Assembly: GCA_031763025.1 (NCBI GenBank)
Contig: JASSKH010000035.1
Location: 2,268,320-2,332,319, forward strand
Length of the DNA stretch: 64,000 bases
Source: Macrocystis pyrifera
Taxonomy: Eukaryota > Sar > Phaeophyceae > Laminariales > Laminariaceae
Reading direction: 5' to 3'
The notes beneath the pieces are model-generated. The model was not told where the DNA came from. It was given only the letters and a program-made list of their open reading frames with translations, and did not search any database. Shown piece after piece: positions 25,901 to 35,724 of the stretch. The number at the start of each line of letters is the position of its first letter. Positions within the stretch are counted from its first letter, which is position 1. Made by a program: the position numbers and the translations under genes.

Positions 25901-26736
25901 CCCATATGAAGAAGCGAACCACTGTTGTTGTTGCTGTTGTTGCTGTTGTTTCTGTATAAAGGAACAACAACAGCCCGGAGCTGTCGGCTCTGTGTGTGGT
26001 TTGACGCATTTCAGTCAGAGTCTCCCATATGTACGGACACATGACCGAGCACACGAGACGGAACACACTATTCAGAACAGCTAAACTACAGTTATGTGCG
26101 TAACAAAGTCGTATCGGCGACTGATACAAGTAATGATTTATTTTACTGCTACTACTGCTGTACTGTATAATGCCGTGGTACCCGGTATGTCTCCTCAACG
26201 AGAGAAAATCTCCGCGTGTACGTATCACTGCCTGAACCGTATGATACATCAGTCCGAATTGGATCGCGAGCAACTATTAATATTAATAACGGGACTGGAC
26301 TGTACACCAACAGCGCCAATATGTTTTACCTTCGCGCTTTTTTCTTCCCTCTCACCTCCTCCTCCAGATGAGCGAACACGGTCTTCGTCTTCGAGAAGCA
26401 GCGGCCCGCGCTTGCCTCGATGACATTAAACGCAGCCTCCACCGCCGCGCTGTCTTCCTCCCCCTCGGCGTAGTACAGCACCAAATCGACGTTTTGCTCC
26501 GTAACCGGAGAGCATGTGGAAGGCCATCGACCCAGCGAAGACACTGCCCGCTCGAGGTCGCCGCGGTAGGCCGGAACAACAACCGCGAGACGCTGCTGCT
26601 GGCCATCTCCCGTCTCAGGAGAAAATTCCGTTGGGCCGTGTACCGCGGCTGATGATACTCCTCGCGGTAGTAGGACAGCCGAACCCGCTAGGGCAAGGCA
26701 CCCTGCCAACCGTGCACTTCTTCGAGTCGTACACAT
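13995..26736 (-). CDS. Modular secreted/Golgi glycosyltransferase-like protein with six tandem W/K-Cys modules, 23 exons
   Basis: The model gives about 1,648 residues with all junctions in frame. The start (26736) gives a hydrophobic signal-like segment (LAGCLALAGSAVLL). Exons 1-3 (26356-26736, 22855-23298, 22343-22635) form a GT-A-like domain with a nucleotide-sugar-binding type start LAVVVPAYRGDLERAV and an acidic MEWD motif (161-164) in place of a canonical DxD. Residues ~373-1228 are tandem modules. The last three exons (15362-15661, 14671-15088, 13995-14540) encode a second large domain. It begins like another GT-A fold (VTVMSILQFVPGMRVAIATE) and is Cys-rich further on, with WFFNPQTWVSHNLF near the end. 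No metal-binding or catalytic residue is proven. It could equally be a lectin-like or matrix protein derived from a glycosyltransferase. The exon-3 acceptor was chosen because it alone keeps the phase. Confidence 0.7.
18102..21849 (-). repeat. Near-identical 1,147/1,148-bp tandem units including introns
   Basis: The A exon starts at 21445, 20298 and 19150, giving periods of 1,147 and 1,148 bp. Introns as well as exons are nearly identical through this stretch. Homology continues into unit 4 down to C4 (18106) but falls away outside 18.10-21.85 kb, where units 1, 5 and 6 are older and diverged. This marks a recent local amplification or gene conversion. Confidence 0.9.
18470..18576. mobile_element. 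MITE (Tc1/mariner-like, TA target site), copy 1
   Basis: This 107-bp element has ~27-bp terminal inverted repeats (TTACGGGGG...GGACC and its complement ending CCCCCGTAA) and is flanked by TA on both sides. It lies in the intron between B4 and C4 of the modular gene. The homologous introns at about 19725 and 20870 read CTACTATGTGG, which is exactly the empty site with one TA. Confidence 0.92.
23824..24290. repeat. Direct repeats of a ~55-bp motif inside intron 1 of the modular gene
   Basis: The block CACCAACAAACGA..TCCCGA, TTTATCG.CCAAAGCGAGCC and CGAAAAC occurs at about 23824-23885 and 24166-24222. A third diverged version runs to 24285. The rest of the 3.06-kb intron (23299-26355) holds a MITE and otherwise nothing recognised. 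Confidence 0.7.
24381..24483. mobile_element. MITE (Tc1/mariner-like, TA target site), copy 2
   Basis: This 103-bp element has the same TTACGGGGG terminal inverted repeats and a similar AT-rich core (CCTATTTTTACTAA) as copy 1. It is flanked by TA on each side and sits in the first intron of the modular gene. Confidence 0.88.
25490..25720 (-). repeat. Possible degenerate SINE-like fragment
   Basis: Blocks GGTCACA..., CTTCTCCCTCC and GACTCGCATCGAA occur in the same order as in the SINE-like copies at 29061 and 32397. The tRNA-like head is not visible, so the assignment is tentative. Confidence 0.35.
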
Positions 26737-27581
26737 TTTGGCGCATACACAGCACAAAAAAACCGGGGGGCGCAGCGAGGCCAGCGCCGGAGTACACGTA
26801 AAGGACAGGAGGAGGTCGAGGAGCTACAATAACAGTAGTACTAGTTTTGTGAACCTACAGGTTGTTGGCGGCGGGGAGGGCCAGAGGGTGACGAGTGAGC
26901 GTGTGTGGAACAATGGACGTCACGTGGATGCGGGACGTCTCATCAGAGTACATAATGCACACACACAGCACGGTGGCTGGTCTCCAAACACCACCCATCC
27001 CACACCCACCGGGCGGGTGGTGCTAGGTGCTTCTCGCTTGAATGCGTTGGACGACTCGGGGGTTCTGGTTCCGATCATCTGACTGACTGATTTGATCACA
27101 TCTTCAGAATTATTTTTTCTGGCTTTTTTCGTGGCGGGCGAACAGCCCACAGCCCATCTCAGGCTCAACGAATCGCCGTGGTCTACAGCGCACCAGGTAG
27201 GTATACATATACTACTACTCCTACTACTGCAGTAGCGGCTTTGATCCACCGGGGAAATCATCCATCCATGCCTTTCCACTCACTGGTGGTGGGTGGTGTG
27301 GTCGTATTATTATAGTATCAAGCGACGGGAACCAAGGGAAGGAGTTTCGAAAACTTTTTTTTTTAGGTTGACACAAGTTTGACACATCAATCAATCCATG
27401 ATCGATCATGATGAACGACGACGCCTCGGTGAATTCAGCCCTCTCTCTTTTGCTGAAAGCCAATTTGGATATGATTCTTCAATTTAGCCCAGGATACCTG
27501 GACGCCAACATTATATGTATATACCCACATACATTTTATCTATCATACCGGTGTACCTACACTCTCTTCACAGTCCACAGT

Positions 27582-28050
27582 CAGTCGTTCGTGTGTTGGC
27601 TTGCTCAGATCGAGGTGACTATTATCAATAAATAGCAGCAGTTAACTGCTGGGCAGGCCAAGACCGGCGCATCATCATTGCAACACGGAACAGCAGCCGT
27701 CCCCCTCCGCGTACGTACGTAAATAGAGCAACATGAGCAACATCTAACTAACTGATGATACTGTAGCCGACTCGCACACAGCCTAAAGTACGAGCTTCAG
27801 TGCGAGTTATCACTATACAGCAGGAAGTTCACAGCTACAGTCGTTTGTGTGTTTGCTTGCTCAGATCGACCCAACTATCATACGAGTTTCCTGCTGTGCA
27901 AACCAAGACCAGCGCATCATCGATGAAACACGGAACAGTAGCCGCCCCCCTCCGCGTGCGTACGTAAACAGAGCAACATGAGCAACATCTCCAAGTTACT
28001 GATGATACCCGACTCGCACACAGCAGTGAGTACGAGCCTCAGTGCGAGTT
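27582..28050. repeat. Tandem duplication, ~256-bp period
   Basis: CAGTCGTT.GTGTGTT.GCTTGCTCAGATCGA begins at 27582 and again at 27838. It is followed in both copies by AGACC.GCGCATCATC, CCCTCCGCGT.CGTACGTAAA, AGAGCAACATGAGCAACATCT and CGACTCGCACACAGC. The two copies have diverged moderately. Confidence 0.85.
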
Positions 28051-28896
28051 GTCATGCAGCAGAAACACTATGTTTGTCTCGTTTTTCATGTTGGATGTCC
28101 ACGGAGCAAACGGAACCACCCCGGCTGTATAGTGCATATTGGTGTCTGTGTACATATATACGAGGTTTTTAATAGCACCCGTACTACTGCCTTAGGTAGT
28201 GGCTTCGTACTAGTATAGTACAGCAAGAGTAAGTAGTTCCACTGACCCTTGCTGTGCATGAACGACACACAATCGTCTCCTCGAATTCAGGAAATAATAA
28301 TTCCCAAGTTATTATCTGGTGAAACTATTAATTAATTCGCATTTCCAGAAAACATAAAATTTCATTTTTCCAGAGAGTTTTTTTTGTCATTTTCTCGTAC
28401 CGCTCATACTACTTCGAGAAAACGATTGTTTTCCTTCTCCGTCCTGCGGTCTAAAATTGTTGGTGGCAATCATTTATTTACCTTGCGTTCTGTATCTAAA
28501 ACTCAATCAATCTTTTGCATTTTTCCGTAGTAACTTTATCTACATGAGCTATACCCGACGATATATCCGAAAAGGGTCTGTCTGCTGGCGCAGGGCGGGC
28601 TGTGATGCCAGAAGAGGTCGAGGCCTGCGAGTGAGTTGTTTTTCACTCGCACTTGTACCAGGCACACAAGCAATTAAATTCTGCCCATCTCTGAGATAGA
28701 TACCAGTTTTATTTTAAAGCGACCAAGTCTCGTTACTCATCATTGATGAAGAGGTGTGCCACAGTACCAGGTTATGACGTTTTTCGTTTCCGCGCATCTC
28801 TCTCATTAAACTGCACCAACAGTCGTAACGAATCGGCATTATACTACTACGAGTATGTATGAGACCCATTGATGTGTGGGGCGGGGTGTGGGGGGG

Positions 28897-28980
28897 TACT
28901 CATTATCATGCATGGCTGTAGCCATATGACCATAGACCCTCGCATCCCTACGACAATGCCGGTCGGGGCACATTGGTGAG
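28897..28980 (+). repeat. Dispersed ~350-bp repeat, copy 6 (5' fragment)
   Basis: GTACTCATTATCATGCATGG follows a G run and continues to CCTCGCATCCCTACGA and GGGGCACATTG, where it stops. It is a 5' fragment of the repeat seen at 10.3-12.0 kb. Confidence 0.8.
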
Positions 28981-29060
28981 GGGGGGGGTATTTTTTTGCC
29001 TTGCTGCAGCAAGCAGTAATAATACGTTTATTTATTTTAGTTACTTATTTTTTATCTTCA

Positions 29061-29364
29061 CTTTTACTTTCCAGTCTAACTCGTAGGAGATTTTACCCTC
29101 AGCAATCTTTTGGGCAAGCCGTGGTCACAGGTAGGTGTCGTCCCTTCTCCCACCCGGTACGTGCCTTTATTTTATTTTTTGTCGCGCATAGGGTTCAGCA
29201 TTCCCCCTGTTCGTCGATTTTCATCGAATGTTGCTAACTCACGCGCTTTCCGCTTTCAGTTTGTGTGCGAGAAAAATTCCCTACGAGTATACACTCGGTG
29301 AGACTCGAACCCACGAACTTGATATTGATAGGCACGCGGACCACACCTACCAAGCCACCGGCAC
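29061..29364 (-). mobile_element. tRNA-related SINE-like element, copy 1
   Basis: Read on the minus strand, the head contains TGGCTTGGTAGG (A-box-like) and, about 45 bases on, GGTTCGAGTCTC (B-box-like, one mismatch). It is followed by a body ending near CTACGAGTTAGACTGGAAAG. The body aligns throughout with the copy at 32397-32700. Confidence 0.65.
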
Positions 29365-31379
29365 TATACATACATACCAGGTACTTGGTACCTGATACCT
29401 GGTGCTTGTGTTGATTGCAGGACCTTTACTACTGTTGTTCGCCTGTGATTGTGATGAAATGTGTAATACTCGAAACACTGTATCCGGTACTACATACAGG
29501 AGATTTTTTAGCCCACAAGCAATACAGTGCTGCACGCTCCTGTTTGCTGTTGCAGCACATCTACCTGGTACTAACCACGCGTCTCAAAGCCCCCCCCCCG
29601 CTTCCCTACACGCTTCCGTAAAATATCGCGCGATGGGGTCAGCACTTGCTTGCATCGCTTATTACCCACGTCACGAGCTTTTACGGCAAAAATGAGACCA
29701 TGTGCCTGCTAGCTGCTATCTCATAGTGTACGGGCAATCGGCTCGCACCTGGTAAATTGCCCGCGGAAGGCCCGGTGAAGGCCCCGCATGAGGAATACGA
29801 GAATCATATAGCGCAGTCCCCGAAATGTCTATCCATATCGGAAACACAGAGCTAACGGCGGGGGATAGCCAAGCCCCGCCGGTCCAGCCGTCCATCGGAA
29901 ACACCAGATTTGGAGTGTACAGAGTTGCTCAAATGCAAGATACTCGCGCACTATAGGAGTGACACACCGAGCCCTCTTTGGTCCCTTTAGCCTTTAGAAC
30001 CGCTACCCCGACGTTTTGGGGACACGCTTTTTAGGGAGCTTTACTTGGAATAAGAGTGGGCTCATTGTTGCAGTGACACAAGGGTTCACAGGCAAGCTCC
30101 GGGAGGACGGCATGCGTTTCTTCCGTGAGAAAATACTGTAATATTTGGCCTCGTCAGCAAGGCGCGTGCTCCTTGTGCCCACGACCGCTTGTGGTCGTTG
30201 CTACGGGTCCACTCATTCACCGATGCGTGTCCCGACCAGATGGAAAAATCTGTCTGACAGTGCCAGCATTGAATCTCCACCGAGAACCGCCTGTTTTTAG
30301 GCTTCAGGCTCCGCTTGATACACCCGCGGCCACTTTCGCCTGACGAGGTTCTCCTCAGAGAGCTACAGGTTATTTTACTTTACAATTTCGTGGTTCCGAC
30401 GCGAGGTATTAGCGCGCCGACTGGAAGCGGGAAAAAGAGATCAAGCGCGAATGTCACGCTACTATTCGTTTAATTCATCTCGGGCAGCCGCCGGCCGTGC
30501 TCAACAAATACGTTGTAGACGCGTTTCCTTGGAACTAGCACCCTTCCTTTTCAGAGGTTTCAGAGATACGCCGGCAAGGGAAGGCTTCACATAGCCGACG
30601 ATGGCATCGTTCCGTATATTAAACAGTTCGTAGAGTCAGCCCGCATCTCGCCGTCTTCAGTGCATAGCGTCGACCAGGGGGACTCACGGTTTGTGCCTTA
30701 GACGACTCCCGCTCGCATCTACGTACCGCTGTTCATGCGCCCATGGGTCATAGGTCTTCGGAGACCTGCAATTTTTGCGGCTTCTTGCAGCCTCGGCTTG
30801 CGACAAACACCCTCCTAAGGCATGATCGTCTGCACTGCACCCGTTGATGACGTCGGCATTAGTTTGAATTGTCAAGCACGGAAAACTCCTCCCTACTGAC
30901 CTGTCGCGGGCTCGCCATTTTTGCTTCCCTTTGATGTTAGGGCGCGGCATCGTGATCAACTTCGATTATTTTGGCCTTCTTCCAGTTGCGTCCCGTAGGA
31001 ACGCGCCCATTCTTCTCGTCGCCGACAGTTACCACTATTATTGTGTACCCTCCTTAGGGGGGGATGCATACCCATGACGCATGCTCTCGGATAACGGTCT
31101 GAGCCACGGCTGTGAACTCTCGCACTAGAAGATTCTTGCGGTTTGCCACAATCGCCGGCGTGCCAACCAAATGGCGACGGCGGCGTGGAACGTGTCAGTC
31201 ACAACAAGCTTACAGAAGGTGAAGCCCAGGCGAGGTAGACGCCCAACGTGCCGGAGCTGGTTAGACTTTTGGGTTCAGGCCTTTCGAAATTGGTCATTAA
31301 CTGCCGAAGGTGGGAAGGGGAACTACCCGCTAGCGGTGCCCCTGCGGTTTTCCCAGGTTTACTTAAAAGCGCGGGGGAG

Positions 31380-31620
31380 GGGTTATCACGAGCGCTCGAC
31401 ACAGTCGTCGTGCTCGTCAAGCTTGGTGATGTTTTCGAGGACCTTGTGGTCGGAGTAGATAGAAAAAATGGTGATCCAACCGCAAGAACACAGACGTTCA
31501 ATGGCCCAGACGATGACACTAGACTCAAGGTGGAGTGGGGTGTGGAAATGTTCAGCTTAGAGAATGGCGCGGCGAACGACGGCGATAACGGACGGAGTCA
31601 TCCGGTTGTTCTTGCTCAAG
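31380..31620 (-). pseudogene. Ty3/gypsy-type RNase H fragment (decayed retrotransposon)
   Basis: On the minus strand the frame reads AEHFHTPLHLESSVIVWAIE, then IYSDHKVLENITKLDEHDDC, then VERS. This is the classic end of the RNase H region of gypsy pol polyproteins (Glu-led helix, WAIE, SDHK, and a DEH..CVE segment). It is closed by two adjacent stops and has another stop just upstream. Neither flanking reverse transcriptase nor integrase is intact, so this is a relic. Confidence 0.65.
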
Positions 31621-32396
31621 GGTGATGCCGAAGGCGTCCTGGCCTGCGTTGCAGTTTAAGCGCCAGGGACGTTATTTTCTGGCGATAGTGCTCCAGCCGT
31701 GGAAGATCAAGGTCGGAGGTTGCCGGCATTAATTTGTGACGAAGGCGTCCTCAGCCGGCGCAAAGGCTAAGAATATAAAATTTGCGATACCCGGGGGAAA
31801 AGTTAGCCAATTGCCTCGTACAGGATGATGCTTTGTAACAATAGGAGTACTGCATTTCTGCATCAAATACGTTCGCTGATGAAGTAGCTCCACTCAACGT
31901 CAGTAAATGCCGGCGGCAGGTGCTTGTTGCTCTCCACTGTCGCAGTGAGACTTTTGTCGTTTCGCCGTTTGTCATACGCACTACTTTCCACCGACGACTC
32001 CCTGTTGTGGGCCCCGCTGCCTGTGCTCCATTCGTGGTTGCCGGTGGGTGTTTGAACCTCCACAGGAACTGCTCGGAGATATACGTGATGTTCTTATGTG
32101 GTCGTATGGGCGTGCACAATCTTCGCTACTGTGGCGCAACCACCGTTTTCTACTCAGATTTGTTGTCAACTCCCCTATTCTCGCTCCGACAAATAGAGAA
32201 AAATCCTCGAATGAATGCCAGCTGTATATCTTTTCCGTGATAGCTTTACGCTCCCTTTGGGTGGAATTTACCGGGCGGAAATACCAACCGCTCGGGAAGG
32301 ACTTGCGTGTTCCGTCCAACAAAAACACCTCAGGGCACCCTGCCACTCTTCGGTTTCGACAGACACTTCGTTTTTTCTATTCTTGTTTTTATCGTC

Positions 32397-32700
32397 ACTT
32401 TCACTTTCCAGGCAACTCGTAGGAGGTTTTACCCTCAGCGATCTTCTGGACAAGCCGTGGTCACAGGTGTCATCCCTTCTCCCTCCCGGTACGTGCCTTC
32501 ACTTTTATCGCGCAAAGGGTTCAGCATTCCCACTGATCATCGATTTTCATCGAATTTTGCTAACTCACGCTTTCGTGGTTTCCGTTGACAAATTTTATGC
32601 AAGAAAACGTGCTTTCGAGCATGCCCTCGGTGAGACTCGAACTCGCGAAATTGACCAGTAGTAAGCCACCGAGGACTACCTACCAAGCCACCGGGGACGC
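32397..32700 (-). mobile_element. tRNA-related SINE-like element, copy 2
   Basis: The minus strand begins TGGCTTGGTAGGTAG, has GAGTTCGAGTCTCACCGAGG as a B-box-like block, and continues into a body shared with copy 1 (AACCCTTTGCGCGATAA, GGGAAGGGATGAC, GTGACCACGGCTTGTCC, CCTACGAGTTGCC). It lies about 115 bp beyond the stop of the C10-family gene. Confidence 0.68.
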
Positions 32701-32815
32701 CACCACAGTAGTAAATTGCGGATACTTCTAGCGTATACGCCTCTGGGCAGGAAGCCGTGGGGCCGGATCCAACATGATTAGCTGGCGTTTCGGTCAGTAT
32801 CACCCAGTAGCTTGC

Positions 32816-33370
32816 TTAAGGAGGAGAAAGCAACGATCGCAAAGCTATCATATCTCGCTTCATTGATCCCGAAGAATCAGATGCTACCAAATACTGGGCT
32901 TCCAGCAAAAAAGCGACCAACGCTCCTGTACTTTTGGCAGCGCAGCCCAACGTCCCTGCTGTCGATTCCTCATGTCTCCCCGGGAGCTGAGCTGCCGCGT
33001 GTGTCGAGGCTGGACTGCCGTGTGTCGACCGCGTTTTTTCATAGCGTTTTGCGAGTACTCCTTCGGCAACTCCGACCACGACAGGAACGACGCAGAGCAT
33101 CGCCGCCCGAGGGTTCCCCTGTTTTCAAGCAAGAGGCGCTTTTTCAGGCAACGAAAAAACGGCTGTACACGGGGAGACAAACGCCGGTCAAGACTCTTGC
33201 GTGCTGCAGAGAGTTGCATCTGAATCTCCAAACCACGACATACTCATGCTCATGCGTACCTTCGCTTTGGTCCGAGCTTCTGCCAACTTTTTCCTGTGAG
33301 GCGCCCGCTCACACACCGTCATAATATCCCGGAGGATGCCTTTCGCCTCGGAGAGAGTCAAGTTTTTGCC
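32816..33370 (-). CDS. C10 domain protein (C12orf57-like), 3' two exons; 5' exon not found
   Basis: Exons 33260-33370 and 32816-33118 join in phase 0 with canonical GT-AG sites. The first gives LTLSEAKGILRDIMTVCERA and KLAEARTKAK. The second gives MLCVVPVVVGVAEGVLAKRY and the end IALRSLLSPP. These follow the C10 family pattern without gaps through the centre: an AK-L helix, EAR, a ML..V.PV helix, then Y and a terminal LxxL.PP. The middle carries an extra Ser/Thr/Ala-rich stretch that could be an insertion or an unspliced intron. The family is a small, widespread eukaryotic protein of unclear biochemical role. A start exon must lie upstream on the minus strand (above 33371), where I found no convincing one. 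The gene may therefore be partial. Confidence 0.62.
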
Positions 33371-35724
33371 CTGCAACCCGCGTTTCGCGAATTAAATTGT
33401 AGTCGGCCACATCGTAAGGTTAGCAGCTGACGAAGGTGCTACTATACTACTATCCACACTACTACGCGGCTCTTTGGATCGTCCCCAACAAACTCCTAGT
33501 GAACTAGATTCGCTTCAACAACATGGTGTTTGTACTTTGTAGAAAAACGATTGCTAGATGCAGAGTTCTCGAGCTCTGGCTTAAGAACGCCAGGGAGGAT
33601 CTATCTGATCAACCACCCTCCAAGAAAATATGGTAGGCTTATGGGTAAAGAAGACGCAAGCGTCCAGCACGTGACTAGTCTTCGGTGCTACACACCACGT
33701 ATGCGACACAGGTTTTTATTATTTTTGAAGGAGTAGCGTTGTCGCATCCTGCACTTGTCTTCACACTGATATTCTGTACCTGATGTCTCTTATTTCTCAC
33801 TCCGGTGTTTGAGAGGGTAGCTTACCACTTGTTCGAGAAAATGGTCAACACACACTGTTGTACGAGACGAGTAGATTTAACCATAACCCTAAGCCAATCA
33901 GACCAAATCTCTAATAGTAAGTGGTAAACTCTACTGGTGCTCGATCATTCTTCGTGTTTGTAGGTGGGTTTGTTGTCACGTTTCATTCGCCAGCATCGTA
34001 CTGGTACAGAGGTTCCATGGTGGAATCTACACCGCGTGGTGCATAAGGAGCAGCCCCCGGGAGTTTGATTTTATCAGTACGTGTAGCGTCTACAGTCTAC
34101 AGTACGCCTCGCAAGTACTGTACAGTAGTTCTAGATATCACAGTAGTAGCAGAGAGCACCATCGTACCGACTCTGGAAATCAAGACCGCGCATAAGTCGC
34201 GCATCACAATGTCGCTGATACGACTTTATATGTATATATGTCGTCAAGCATGAGCTTCACAGCACACTCGTAGCTCTACTCGTATTCATAGTGCGACTCA
34301 TGCGCGTACCATGCGGCGAGCAACGAGCGAAGAGACTCTGAGGGTGCCATCACATCATAGTTTCGTTGATAGTAGATTCACAAATTGTAGTTGTTACGGG
34401 GAAATGGGACACTCAATGCCAAAGGATAAAGATTCACCCACCCCGTCGCTGAAGGCGCTATTCTCCGAGTCCGAGTCCGTGTCGCCCATCGCTCCCGGTT
34501 GTTGTTGTCGATCGTCACCGCGTTATGGTTTGATCAACTACGCACAACAGATACTGCTCGGGAAGTCGAGCATAAACAGCACCTTCGGTGTGTTAATACT
34601 GGTACAACTACTGTACTGACTGTACAGCAGAGACTGCAGATCAGATAGATGATATGGTATGTCTGGTAAACAGGCGCCGGCTATTCCCACGAGCAGTAAC
34701 AGAGGCGTTTATTTATTTTCAAGCCTTAGTTAGACGGCAGTCAGCCGCCCAACTACAGGTAATACGTAGATCCTAAGGTAGATAATCGTAGACAGACAAC
34801 CCCAAGCCCCGAGCAACCGACGAGGATGCAGTCGAAAGCGGAGGGAATCGGATGGATATTTTACCGTGTCATTCATGATCATACCTGTAACCAATCACCA
34901 TGGTGCACTGGACTGTCAATACAGCATTGACTTGCTCACGGTTCACGGTTCGCGATTCACGGGTTTTCGGATCACCATGCCACCATTACAGTATTCGCAT
35001 CCCTCGTACTCTGCTTCAAGTACAGTAGTAGAGCTGCACGCAAGCAAAGAAGCGGCCCTACCGTACGAGATAGCACACTACAATAAAAAGTGTCGTTGGC
35101 TCTTCTTCTCGAATATTTGAACCACCCTTCACGCAAGGCTTGCACGCCCTCGCGCCATCCCGTGTTTTCAACCACAGCAGTGTATATACGCTATTGTAGG
35201 AGGGGGGCAAGCTGTCATGTTGTCGCAACCGTGGTACGTGAAAAGCTGGCAAACTCTGCATCCTCATGAAAAATAAGTGCACCAGACGAACAAGACTTAA
35301 AGTCTCGACCGATTGCGAAGCAAAAAAATGGCAACAACTAGTGTTTTGGGGAGGATGCCTGCACCCAAAGCATCCGAGCCCCAAGTACGGCAATGCGTAA
35401 CACTCTCGTACGTGGGCGACTGTAGACTAGACGTGTCCAAGTTCGTCGTTTCGTCGTGTCGTTGGAGACTTGTCGCGTCGAAGCGTTACTTTTTTTTACG
35501 GTTTCAAAATTTAAATCAAGCCTACTTCTTTATTGAACTCCTAAAAATCATAAGCCTGGAACCATGCGGTTTCGAAGCGTCAAAGAGAGAACAGAAGGAG
35601 GATGGAATGCAAAAGTCGTGTAGAGCCATCGATGCCTAAGTGAGCGTAGTGTACGCCTGGTTATTGGCTGTGCAAGACGTGGGTTGCGAAAGCGGAAGCA
35701 GCCCCACGGATCGTCGTCGTCGTC
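33371..35724. other. Intergenic region (C10-like gene and LRR gene diverge here)
   Basis: This 2.35-kb stretch should contain the missing 5' exon and promoter of the minus-strand C10-like gene and the promoter and leader of the plus-strand LRR gene. I see only short open frames without recognisable content and no clear repeats. Confidence 0.5.

Larger units (their letters stand above)
26737..32815. other. Intergenic region with repeats and transposon remnants
   Basis: Between the modular gene and the C10-family gene I see no intact gene. The contents are a tandem duplication (27582-28050), a dispersed-repeat fragment (28897), two tRNA-related SINE-like copies, and a Ty3/gypsy RNase H fragment (31380-31620). 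I see nothing recognisable in about 28060-28890, 29370-31375 and 31625-32390. The promoter of the minus-strand gene should lie just above 26736, but I see no clear element. Confidence 0.6.
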
